Origin: Caldithrix abyssi
GTDB taxonomy: Bacteria; Calditrichota; Calditrichia; Calditrichales; Calditrichaceae
Direction: 5' to 3'
Length of the DNA: 64,000 bases
NCBI GenBank assembly: GCA_011369465.1
Contig: DRQG01000142.1
Span: 1-64,000, forward strand
Shown piece by piece: positions 16,303 through 23,525 of the stretch. The stretch's first letter is position 1. Each line of letters starts with the position of its first letter. A model generated the notes under the pieces. The model was given only the letters and a program-made list of their open reading frames with translations, did not search any database and was not told the DNA's origin. The position numbers were made by a program, and so were the translations under genes.

Positions 16303-18438
16303 ATGATGAGCAGGAAACGCCATTCTTTTTTATTGGTCTTTATTTTTTTAATAACCATGGCCTCTCAGGCTTTGGCTCAGGTCAATTTTGGCGGCGAGCC
16401 GCATACCAAATTGAAACTAATTCCCGAGGTGACTTCGGTGCAGCCGGGCGGATCGTTTTGGGTGGCGGCACGGCTGAGTATGGAAGAAGGCTGGCACATT
16501 TACTGGCGCAATCCCGGCGACACCGGACTGGAAACCGAGATTGTCTGGGATTTGCCTGAGGGGTTCAAAGCGGGTGAACTGCAATGGCCCTATCCGGAAA
16601 AAATAATTGAGGATCCGCTGGTAGTGTATGGTTTCCATGATGTTATTTACCTGCTGACCCGCATCGACGTGGATAAATCGGTTAAACCGGGTAAAACTGT
16701 TGAGATTAAAGCCAAAGCCAATTTTCTGGAATGCGCCGAAGTGTGTATCCCCGGCGAGGGGGCGGACGCTGTCACTCTGCCGGTAAAAGCGGAACCTCCG
16801 CGGCCCGATACCCGCTGGGTGGAAGTTTTTGCCGAAGCCCGGTCCAAACTGCCGCTGAAAGCGACTGACTGGCAAATAAGCGCCAGTCGTAAAGCAAATG
16901 AGTTGCTCATCCGCCTGAATCCGCCACAGTGGTTTACCTTTCCTTTTAAAGAAGTAACTTTTTTCCCGTATAAAATGGGTTTTATCGATAATATCGCTCC
17001 CCAGAAAATTGTAAAAGAAAACGGAAGCTATTTACTTAAAATCAAATTAGCCGATAATGCCGAGGTGCCTTCCGAAATTGAGGGTATTTTGGTTAACGAA
17101 GACGGCTGGCGCGGTCCCGGCTCGGAAAAATCACTGGAAATAAAAGCTGTTTTGGGGGAAGCGCTGGCGCCTGCGGCAGGCGGGGGAGGAAAATTAAGCA
17201 GCGTCTGGCTGGCTATCCTGTTTTCCTTTTTAGGCGGTATCATCCTCAATCTGATGCCCTGCGTCTTACCGGTGTTGTCGATCAAGATTATGGGCATCAT
17301 CAATCAGGCGCATGACGAGCATACTGAGCCCTGGAAGCATGGCGCAGTATTTACGCTGGGCGTACTGGTGTCCTTTTTAGTCTTAGCCGGTATCCTGCTC
17401 ATCCTCAAAGCCGGTGGGGCACAGCTTGGCTGGGGATTTCAGTTGCAGGAGCCGCTGTTTCTCACCTTTTTGGCCGCCTTTATGTTTGTCTTTGGTTTAA
17501 GCATGTTCGGCGTTTTTGAAATCGGCACTTCACTGACCACCGTGGAAGGCAAAGTTCAACCCAAAAGAAGCGGTTTTGCGGCATCTTTTGTCAGCGGAAT
17601 TTTAGCCACAATTGTGGCCACGCCCTGTACGGCACCGTTTATGGGCTCGGCGCTGGGTTTTGCCCTGGCGCAGCCGGCTTGGGTGTCGCTGATTGTATTT
17701 ACATTTTTAGGCCTGGGCATGGCCTTTCCCTTTATGCTCATTTCTTCTATCCCGGCATTGCTGCGCTATATCCCCAAACCGGGACGCTGGATGGAATCGC
17801 TCAAGCAGTTTATGGGTTTTCTGCTGGTGGCAACAGTGATTTGGCTGTTGTGGGTGCTGGGTATACAGGCCGGCGCCACAGCGGTAATCATTGTACTGTT
17901 CGATTTGCTGATCACAGCGCTGGGCGCCTGGGTTTACGGACGCTGGGGCAATCTGGCTATGCCGCCGAAGACACGCCGAACAGCCATGGTAATTGCCCTT
18001 ATCCTGGTGTTGGGCAGCAACGGCTATGTGTTCGCTAATCTGGATCAATATGCCGTAACGCCGCAGGCAGAGGCGGCGTCATCGGAGGGAATACCCTGGC
18101 AGGAATTCTCACAGGAAAAGGTGGATGAGCTGGTGGCAGCGGGAAAGCCGGTGTTCATCGATTTCACGGCAGCCTGGTGTCTGAGCTGCCAGGTCAACGA
18201 TCGCGTGGCCTTTTCGGATGAAACGGTGCAAAAAACCTTCCGCAATAAAAAAATTACCGCCTTCAAGGCCGACTGGACTTCACGGGATGAGCACATAGCG
18301 CAGGCGCTGGCCAAGTTCGGGCGCAACAGCGTTCCGCTTTATGTTCTATATCCGGGCGGCAATAAAAATGAGCCGATGCTGCTGCCGGAAATCATCACGC
18401 CGGGAATAGTTTTGGATGCATTAGAGCTGGTAAAATAA
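16303..18438 (+). CDS. dsbD: Thiol:disulfide interchange protein DsbD
   Basis: About 711 residues. ATGs at 16297, 16303 and 16306 compete; GGAG at 16292-16295 favours 16303 or 16306. A signal peptide (FLLVFIFLITMASQALAQ) is followed by the N-terminal DsbD-alpha-like domain with ECAEVCIPGEG, the Cys pair that passes electrons to envelope partners. The central part has eight or so membrane helices with NLMPCVLPVLSIKIMG and ATPCTAPFMGSALGFAL, the two membrane cysteines. The C-terminal thioredoxin domain has FTAAWCLSC at residues ~621-629. The protein carries reducing power from cytoplasmic thioredoxin across the inner membrane. Neighbours are a TlpA-like lipoprotein upstream and a peroxiredoxin-like protein downstream, which are plausible electron acceptors. 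Confidence 0.93.
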   Translation: MMSRKRHSFLLVFIFLITMASQALAQVNFGGEPHTKLKLIPEVTSVQPGGSFWVAARLSMEEGWHIYWRNPGDTGLETEIVWDLPEGFKAGELQWPYPEKIIEDPLVVYGFHDVIYLLTRIDVDKSVKPGKTVEIKAKANFLECAEVCIPGEGADAVTLPVKAEPPRPDTRWVEVFAEARSKLPLKATDWQISASRKANELLIRLNPPQWFTFPFKEVTFFPYKMGFIDNIAPQKIVKENGSYLLKIKLADNAEVPSEIEGILVNEDGWRGPGSEKSLEIKAVLGEALAPAAGGGGKLSSVWLAILFSFLGGIILNLMPCVLPVLSIKIMGIINQAHDEHTEPWKHGAVFTLGVLVSFLVLAGILLILKAGGAQLGWGFQLQEPLFLTFLAAFMFVFGLSMFGVFEIGTSLTTVEGKVQPKRSGFAASFVSGILATIVATPCTAPFMGSALGFALAQPAWVSLIVFTFLGLGMAFPFMLISSIPALLRYIPKPGRWMESLKQFMGFLLVATVIWLLWVLGIQAGATAVIIVLFDLLITALGAWVYGRWGNLAMPPKTRRTAMVIALILVLGSNGYVFANLDQYAVTPQAEAASSEGIPWQEFSQEKVDELVAAGKPVFIDFTAAWCLSCQVNDRVAFSDETVQKTFRNKKITAFKADWTSRDEHIAQALAKFGRNSVPLYVLYPGGNKNEPMLLPEIITPGIVLDALELVK

Positions 18439-18459
18439 GGTTGATGAAAAAATGGACGT

Positions 18460-18534
18460 CATCTTTAAGATGGTGTCCACTTTTATCGGGTAATCCTTCA
18501 AAGACGAAATCAAACGCCATCTTTAAGATGGTGT
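18460..18534. repeat. Two direct copies of a palindromic 17-mer
   Basis: CATCTTTAAGATGGTGT occurs at 18460-18476 and again at 18518-18534, 58 bp apart, in the 182-bp gap between dsbD and the peroxiredoxin-like gene. The core CATCTT-T-AAGATG is a perfect palindrome, and the first copy is further enclosed by GGAC/GTCC. It could be an operator pair or a REP-like unit. Confidence 0.55.
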
Positions 18535-18620
18535 GGTGAATACGGCAGCGCTGCATTGATGATGGTTAACGTTGTCCATAAAACCTTACAAAAAACAAAC
18601 ATAACCGGAGGGGGAGAAGA

Positions 18621-19232
18621 ATGATCAGAAGAAAAATATCTGCGGGAAATTTAATTTTAGGTGCTGTATTACTGGCTGCCGCACTTGCTATGGCTTTGGA
18701 AGTGAACAAACCGGCGCCGGATTTCACCTTAACCGACCATCAGGGTAAAACACATTCTCTGTCTCAATATAAAGGCAAATATGTGGTGCTGGAATGGATC
18801 AATTTTGACTGCCCGTTTGTGCGTAAGCATTACGGCAGCGGCAATATGCAGGCATTGCAGAAAGAATATACAAAAAAAGGCGTAGTCTGGTTGTCCGTCT
18901 GTTCTTCCGCGCCGGGCAAGCAGGGGCACTTTGACGCCAAGGAAATTACAAAGCGTCTGGCTGAAGCGGGCGGCGCACAAACCGCCTATTTGATTGATGC
19001 GGAGGGCAAGGTTGGCAGGCTGTACGGCGCCAAAACCACACCACACATGTTTATTATCGATCCAGAGGGTAAGCTTATCTATAATGGCGCCATCGACAGC
19101 ATCCGCTCTACGGATAAAGACGATATCAAAAAAGCGGAAAATTATGTGCGCACCGTTCTGGATGCGGTTCTCAACGGTAAAGAGGTCAAACCCTTTACCA
19201 CGGTGCCGTATGGCTGCTCGGTGAAGTACTAG
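18621..19232 (+). CDS. Exported thioredoxin-fold peroxiredoxin-like (AhpC/TSA redoxin) protein
   Basis: A 203-residue protein with a strong GGAGGGGGAGA before ATG 18621 and a signal peptide ending near LAMALEV. The redoxin fold is clear: APDFTLTDHQGKTHSLSQYK, then VVLEWINFDCPFVRKHY with a single conserved Cys (Cys64) where thioredoxins have CxxC, YLIDAEGKVGRLYGAKTTPH with the cis-Pro region, and MFIIDPEGKLIYNGAIDS. The tail TVPYGCSVKY carries a second Cys conserved in this subfamily. It is likely a periplasmic thiol peroxidase or reductase, with DsbD encoded upstream as a possible electron source. A cluster of hairpins follows the stop codon. Confidence 0.87.
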   Translation: MIRRKISAGNLILGAVLLAAALAMALEVNKPAPDFTLTDHQGKTHSLSQYKGKYVVLEWINFDCPFVRKHYGSGNMQALQKEYTKKGVVWLSVCSSAPGKQGHFDAKEITKRLAEAGGAQTAYLIDAEGKVGRLYGAKTTPHMFIIDPEGKLIYNGAIDSIRSTDKDDIKKAENYVRTVLDAVLNGKEVKPFTTVPYGCSVKY

Positions 19233-19294
19233 ATAAACCCCTATATTTAATTTTCTTTTTTGAGATATCCGGAGGTTTTTTTATGCTGCTCGAT

Positions 19295-19487
19295 CGATGC
19301 CATCGCTCCAAGCGATGGCATCGGGTTTCCCCGCATTTAAAATATTGTTATTGTTTTAACGTGTATGGGCTCTGTTAGACCTTCCAGGTCTCTCAGACCT
19401 GGAAGGTCTGTAAGTGTGCCTTGCCGGATAGGCAAGTTTATTCTATAGGTTGTATAACCGATTCCATCGCTTAAAGAAATGGAATCG
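19295..19487. repeat. Cluster of four unrelated perfect hairpins (REP-like)
   Basis: The 391-bp gap 19233-19623 has no gene but holds CGATGCCATCGCT/AGCGATGGCATCG (19295-19323, 13 bp, 3-nt loop); AGACCTTCCAGGTCT/AGACCTGGAAGGTCT (19377-19409, 15 bp, 3-nt loop); CTTGCC/GGCAAG (19420-19436); and CGATTCCAT/ATGGAATCG (19459-19487). The stems differ in sequence, so this is a collection of distinct small palindromes rather than one repeated unit. The first may end transcription of the redoxin gene. Confidence 0.75.
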
Positions 19488-19623
19488 TTCTGAAAGCGGA
19501 ACCACATATCACCTCCACCTTCAAATATTTCCCCTTCTCCATTCCTTACGAAAATTTCAGAAAATCTTAAGTTGAATTCATTTTGTATAACCTTTACTTT
19601 TGTTTAGACGTAAAGGGGACAAT

Positions 19624-20307
19624 ATGCGTATTCTTTTTGTGGAAGACGAACAAAAAGTGGCTCTGGCTGTGCAGGAAGGATTGGAACGCGAAGGCTATCA
19701 GGTCGATTTGGCGCATAGCGGCGAGGAAGGCTTTTTTATGCTCAACAGCGGTCAGTACGATCTGCTGCTGCTGGACCTGATGCTGCCCGGACGGGACGGG
19801 TTGGAGATACTGAAAACCATGCGTCAAAAGAACATGACCGTACCGGTATTGATCCTCACCGCCCGTAACGCCGTGGAAGACCGCGTAGAAGGGCTGGACA
19901 GCGGCGCCGACGACTATCTCACCAAACCCTTTGCTTTTCCGGAACTGCTGGCCCGCATCCGGGCTTTATTGCGGCGCGGCCGGGGTGAACAGATCATGCG
20001 GTTCAAAATGGCCGATCTGGAAATGGACCTGGTTACCCGCAAAGTCAGCCGCGGTCAGAACATCATTACCCTCACCAGCCGCGAATTCGATCTGCTGGAA
20101 TACCTGCTGCGCCACCAGGGGCAAATCGTGTCCAGAGAAATGCTGGCCCGTGACGTCTGGGGAGAGACCGAGCGCGCCACGCCCATCGACAACCTGATCG
20201 ACGTGCATATTGCCCGTTTGCGGCGCAAGATTGACGATCCCTTTGCGCAAAAATTACTGCATACCGTACGCGGCGTCGGTTTTATTTTATCCGAGGAAGC
20301 GCCCTGA
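19624..20307 (+). CDS. OmpR family response regulator
   Basis: A 227-residue regulator. ATG 19624 is chosen over an upstream start at 19600 because AAAGGGG precedes it and the receiver begins at once (MRILFVEDEQKVALAVQEGL). The acidic pair is in VEDE, the phospho-acceptor is Asp51 in LLLLDLMLPGRDG, and the Lys is in DDYLTKPF. Residues ~130-225 are a winged-helix DNA-binding domain (LTSREFDLLEYLLRHQGQI; HIARLRRKIDD; LHTVRGVGFIL). It overlaps the following histidine kinase by one base (TGATG), so the two are translationally coupled and form a two-component pair. The target genes are unknown; the membrane protein at 21731 is a nearby candidate. Confidence 0.94.
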   Translation: MRILFVEDEQKVALAVQEGLEREGYQVDLAHSGEEGFFMLNSGQYDLLLLDLMLPGRDGLEILKTMRQKNMTVPVLILTARNAVEDRVEGLDSGADDYLTKPFAFPELLARIRALLRRGRGEQIMRFKMADLEMDLVTRKVSRGQNIITLTSREFDLLEYLLRHQGQIVSREMLARDVWGETERATPIDNLIDVHIARLRRKIDDPFAQKLLHTVRGVGFILSEEAP

Positions 20308-21689
20308 TGAAGTCCTTTTTTAAAAACGTGCGCTCCCGTTTAACGCTCTGGTATGTGCTGGTGTTCTCTCTAATCCTCGTTTTTTACGCTGCCGTATCCA
20401 TAACCTTTGTATATCTCTATCTGATGAACAACCTAGATCGTGAGATGCAGGAAGATTACGAAATTGTGGAAGAATATATCGTCATTGGCGATGACGGCAG
20501 CATAGCAATCGATGAAAAAAACGATCCTTATTTTCACGAACGCTGGTTTGAAATCTGGTCGCCCGAAGGACTGTTGCTCTATCGTAACCGGCCGTTTACC
20601 GGACGCAGCCTGCCGCCGTTACAACCGGATGAAGAATCACAGAAAGGATTTGCATTCCGCTCGCTTCGATTGACCAACGGGATACGTGTACGCATGATGA
20701 GCGGGATGATCAATATCGAGGGAAACTGGCTGTATATCCGTCTGGTGAGCAGCGAAGAAAAACTGTGGCGGGAGCTGGCTTCCTTTTTTTGGCTGCTGCT
20801 CATCGCGCTGCCTGTTGCCGTTTTGGTGGCCGGTCTGGGCGGGTATTTAATGGCCGGAAAGTTTTTAGCGCCGCTCGATCGGATGGCCGAGAAAGCTCGT
20901 GCGATCGGGACGGGCAACCTGACTGAACGGCTGCCCGTACACAATCCGCAGGACGAAATGGGCAATTTGGCCAATGCATTTAACGAACTGCTGGAGCGCA
21001 TCCACACAGCCTTTGAGCGGTTAAAACAATTTACCTCCGACGCCGCTCACGAGCTGCGCACTCCTCTGACGGCCATTCGCAGTATTGGCGAGGTCGGTTT
21101 GCAAAATCACAAATCCCCGGAGCGGTATCGGGAAATCATCGGCAGTATGCTGGAGGAAAATCAAAGGCTGACCCGGCTGGTGGATAACCTGCTGTTTCTG
21201 TCCCGCGCCGACGCCCGTTCGCTGGATATTAAAATCGAGCCTATTGATCTGTCTGCCGTTATCCGGCAAACCGTGGAATTAATCCAGCCCCTGGCCGAAG
21301 AAAAGGAACAGCGGATTGAAACCAAGGGCGAGAGCCTGTACGCCCGTGCCGATAAGGCGCTGTTAAAACAGGCTCTGCTCAATTTGTTGGACAACGCCAT
21401 CAAGTATTCTCCGCCGGGCAGCGTGATCCGGGTACATCTTTTGGGCGGGGAAAACAATACGGCCTGCATCCGGGTGAGCGATCAGGGAACGGGGATTGCG
21501 CCGCCGCATTTGGAACGGATTTTCGAACGTTTTTATCGTGTGGATAAAGGACGCTCGCGGGAAAAGGGCGGCAGCGGACTGGGACTGGCCATTGCCCGCT
21601 GGGCTATGGAAATGCAGGAGGGGAATATTACCGTAGAAAGCGAGATCGGTAAAGGAACTACCTTTGTGATTCGACTGCAAAGAAAATAG
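20307..21689 (+). CDS. Sensor histidine kinase (HAMP-HisKA-HATPase)
   Basis: A 460-residue inner-membrane kinase. Helix 1 is at ~12-38, a periplasmic sensor of ~120 residues follows, and helix 2 is at ~158-182 (FFWLLLIALPVAVLVAGLGG). A HAMP linker (PLDRMAEKARAIGTGNLTER) leads to the dimerisation box FTSDAAHELRTPLTAIRS with the phospho-His at 248. The ATPase shows the N box (QALLNLLDNAIKYSPPG), G1 (VSDQGTGIAP), F box (ERFYRVD) and G2 (GGSGLGLAIARW). The plan resembles CusS/heavy-metal-type sensors, but the periplasmic domain is not specific enough to name a signal. It is the partner of the regulator encoded immediately upstream. Confidence 0.93.
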   Translation: MKSFFKNVRSRLTLWYVLVFSLILVFYAAVSITFVYLYLMNNLDREMQEDYEIVEEYIVIGDDGSIAIDEKNDPYFHERWFEIWSPEGLLLYRNRPFTGRSLPPLQPDEESQKGFAFRSLRLTNGIRVRMMSGMINIEGNWLYIRLVSSEEKLWRELASFFWLLLIALPVAVLVAGLGGYLMAGKFLAPLDRMAEKARAIGTGNLTERLPVHNPQDEMGNLANAFNELLERIHTAFERLKQFTSDAAHELRTPLTAIRSIGEVGLQNHKSPERYREIIGSMLEENQRLTRLVDNLLFLSRADARSLDIKIEPIDLSAVIRQTVELIQPLAEEKEQRIETKGESLYARADKALLKQALLNLLDNAIKYSPPGSVIRVHLLGGENNTACIRVSDQGTGIAPPHLERIFERFYRVDKGRSREKGGSGLGLAIARWAMEMQEGNITVESEIGKGTTFVIRLQRK

Positions 21690-21730
21690 CTGCGCATTTG
21701 AAGAAAACGGTATAAAGGAGACGATTCAAA

Positions 21731-22357
21731 ATGCACGAAATTTCAAAAGCTCTGGAAGTTTGGACACTGCAAACCTTACTGAATATTTCTATTCTGCTGG
21801 GTTTGCTGGCCTTAGGACTGGCTCTTATCCAGCCCTATTACCGTTCCTTACGGGAACATCTCACCTTGCGCGTTTCCGTTGAGTTGTGGGATATCTTCAC
21901 CGTTTTTCTGGTGGATTTTTTTCTGGCTGTTGTGGTGCTGGTTGGCTTTGTTGTGCTTAATCCTGATATCATGGCCGATATCAAGGTGGCGGTGCCGTTT
22001 GGACCCCTTGCCACTGTTTTGTTTGCCATTGCCCTGGTTGTGCGCCTTTTTTACAACGGGCATAGACCGGAAAATAAAAATTTTCCGGCCTCGCTGTGGC
22101 TGATGTTTGCGGCCAACTTAATCAACATATTCGGTTTCTCTTTTGTGATGGAAGCGGCCAGCGGGGAATATCTGCAGCAGCATCCCAGCGCTTTTTGGAC
22201 TTTTATCAAAACATATCTGCGCTCCAATGCCAATCCGCACGGACTGGAGCTGGCGCAGATCACTTTTTATGTATGTTTCCCCCTGTTGATTGCCGTTTTT
22301 ATTTGGGGATTTGTACAGGCTATGAAACATTATAAACCGATGAAGGATGAATTGTAA
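21731..22357 (+). CDS. Hypothetical integral membrane protein
   Basis: A 208-residue protein with AAAGGAG well placed before ATG 21731. Four hydrophobic helices are clear: ~14-34 (LLNISILLGLLALGLALIQ), ~52-75 (IFTVFLVDFFLAVVVLVGFVVL), ~88-108 (PLATVLFAIALVVRLFY) or the adjacent LMFAANLINIFGFSF, and ~178-200 (ITFYVCFPLLIAVFIWGF). I do not recognise a family. It follows the two-component pair by 41 nt on the same strand, so co-transcription is possible, and precedes a ferredoxin gene beyond a repeat. It could be a membrane component linked to the sensor or simply an unrelated small transporter-like protein. Confidence 0.75.
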   Translation: MHEISKALEVWTLQTLLNISILLGLLALGLALIQPYYRSLREHLTLRVSVELWDIFTVFLVDFFLAVVVLVGFVVLNPDIMADIKVAVPFGPLATVLFAIALVVRLFYNGHRPENKNFPASLWLMFAANLINIFGFSFVMEAASGEYLQQHPSAFWTFIKTYLRSNANPHGLELAQITFYVCFPLLIAVFIWGFVQAMKHYKPMKDEL

Positions 22358-22374
22358 AGGTTGTGGAACCGGTT

Positions 22375-22525
22375 TCGGAGGCTGAGCATTTCGGCAGGCT
22401 CAATACAACGCCTGTCGAAGTTGGTAGTCCTTTTCGGTAAACTCTGGATCCGGAGGCTGAGCTTATCGAAGCCGATAGTTCTCTTCAGCAGAGCTCACCC
22501 TTCGACGGGCTCAGGGTTCGATGTA
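22375..22525. repeat. Dispersed GGCTGAGC/TTCGAC repeat, first locus
   Basis: The gap before the ferredoxin gene holds CGGAGGCTGAGC twice, then TATCGAAGCCGATAG, GAGCTCACCCTTCGACGGG and CTCAGGGTTCG. The same words, in the same order, recur at 52981-53110. No gene lies here. Confidence 0.75.
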
Positions 22526-22568
22526 GATAAGTGGTGGCAAGGTGCGGATGAAATAGTATGAGGAAAAA

Positions 22569-22778
22569 ATGGACTGGAATTGGCAACTGATAGAGGAAAA
22601 TTGTACGGGCTGCGGCATCTGTTTTGACGTATGCCCGGAAGAGGCCATAGAAATGGATCGGCAGATGGCTTATCCGCAACCCGTTGAGGGAAAGTGCATT
22701 GGCTGTATGGAGTGTGTACAGGAATGTCCGTTTGACGCCATAGAAGTAGTTGATAATGTACAGAAGGAGGCGGTATGA
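22569..22778 (+). CDS. Small 2[4Fe-4S] ferredoxin
   Basis: A 69-residue soluble protein with two complete cluster motifs: CTGCGICFDVCPEEAIEM at ~14-31 and CIGCMECVQECPFDAIEV at ~45-62, each CxxCxxCxxxCP. It is therefore an 8-iron bacterial ferredoxin that carries electrons between soluble enzymes in the cytoplasm. AGGA precedes the ATG. Its last four bases (ATGA) overlap the start of the next gene, so the two are translationally coupled, although the downstream product is predicted to be exported. No dedicated oxidoreductase partner is encoded nearby. Confidence 0.92.
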   Translation: MDWNWQLIEENCTGCGICFDVCPEEAIEMDRQMAYPQPVEGKCIGCMECVQECPFDAIEVVDNVQKEAV

Positions 22779-23452
22779 AGCATATATTGATTTTAGCTCT
22801 GGCGGGCGCGTTGTTTACAGCCGTTTTACTAAATGCACAGGAACAAGCGCCAATAAAGACGACTCAACTTTATCTGAATTTCGAAAACATTAGCGCAGGA
22901 AAAATTCCGGCCGGGTGGAAAGTGGAAGCCACCAACCAACGCGGCCCTCTGGCCACCTGGCAGGTGGTACGCGATACAACGGCGCCGTCGGGAAGTCAAG
23001 CGTTGGCCTTAACCAGTCCCAACCACACCTTCGGCGGAACGTTCAATCTATGCTGGACAGAACGCGTTCGTTTCTTGAACGGCGCCATTACCGTGCATTT
23101 TAAAGCCAACAGCGGTGAAGAAGACCAGGGCGGCGGCGTAATCTGGCGGGCTAAAGACAGGGATAATTACTACATCGCCCGTTACAATCCCCTGGAAAAC
23201 AATTTTCGCATCTACTATGTTAAGGACGGCGCCCGACGCATGCTGGCCAGCGCCCGGCTCAAACTGCCCGCCCATATCTGGCATACGATGAAAATCGTCC
23301 AGAGGGGCAAAAACATCGAGGGCTACCTGAACGGTAAAAAATATCTGGCGGTAAAAGACGATACGTTTGATGAGGCGGGCGGCGCAGGCTTGTGGACAAA
23401 AGCGGATGCTGCCACATCGTTTGATGATTTTAAGATAGAGATGGGGGAATAA
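22775..23452 (+). CDS. Exported LamG/DUF1080-like carbohydrate-binding fold protein
   Basis: A 225-residue protein starting in an ATGA overlap with the ferredoxin gene. A signal peptide (MKHILILALAGALFTAVLLNAQ) is followed by a single jelly-roll domain: YLNFENISAGKIPAGWKVEA, WQVVRDTTAPSGSQALAL, VHFKANSGEEDQGGGVIWRA, NYYIARYNPLENNFRIYYVK, and a typical end GLWTKADAATSFDDFKIE. This is the pattern of DUF1080 (3-keto-disaccharide hydrolase-like) and LamG-like concanavalin folds. It may bind or act on sugars in the periplasm, but no catalytic residues can be assigned from this sequence. The coupling to a cytoplasmic ferredoxin is odd and may be only positional. Confidence 0.72.
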   Translation: MKHILILALAGALFTAVLLNAQEQAPIKTTQLYLNFENISAGKIPAGWKVEATNQRGPLATWQVVRDTTAPSGSQALALTSPNHTFGGTFNLCWTERVRFLNGAITVHFKANSGEEDQGGGVIWRAKDRDNYYIARYNPLENNFRIYYVKDGARRMLASARLKLPAHIWHTMKIVQRGKNIEGYLNGKKYLAVKDDTFDEAGGAGLWTKADAATSFDDFKIEMGE

Positions 23453-23525
23453 AAGTACGGTAAAAGAAGGGGGGAAAAGACGAACTTGAACGGATAACAT
23501 CAAATTAAGTCGGAGTTGAGTGGAA

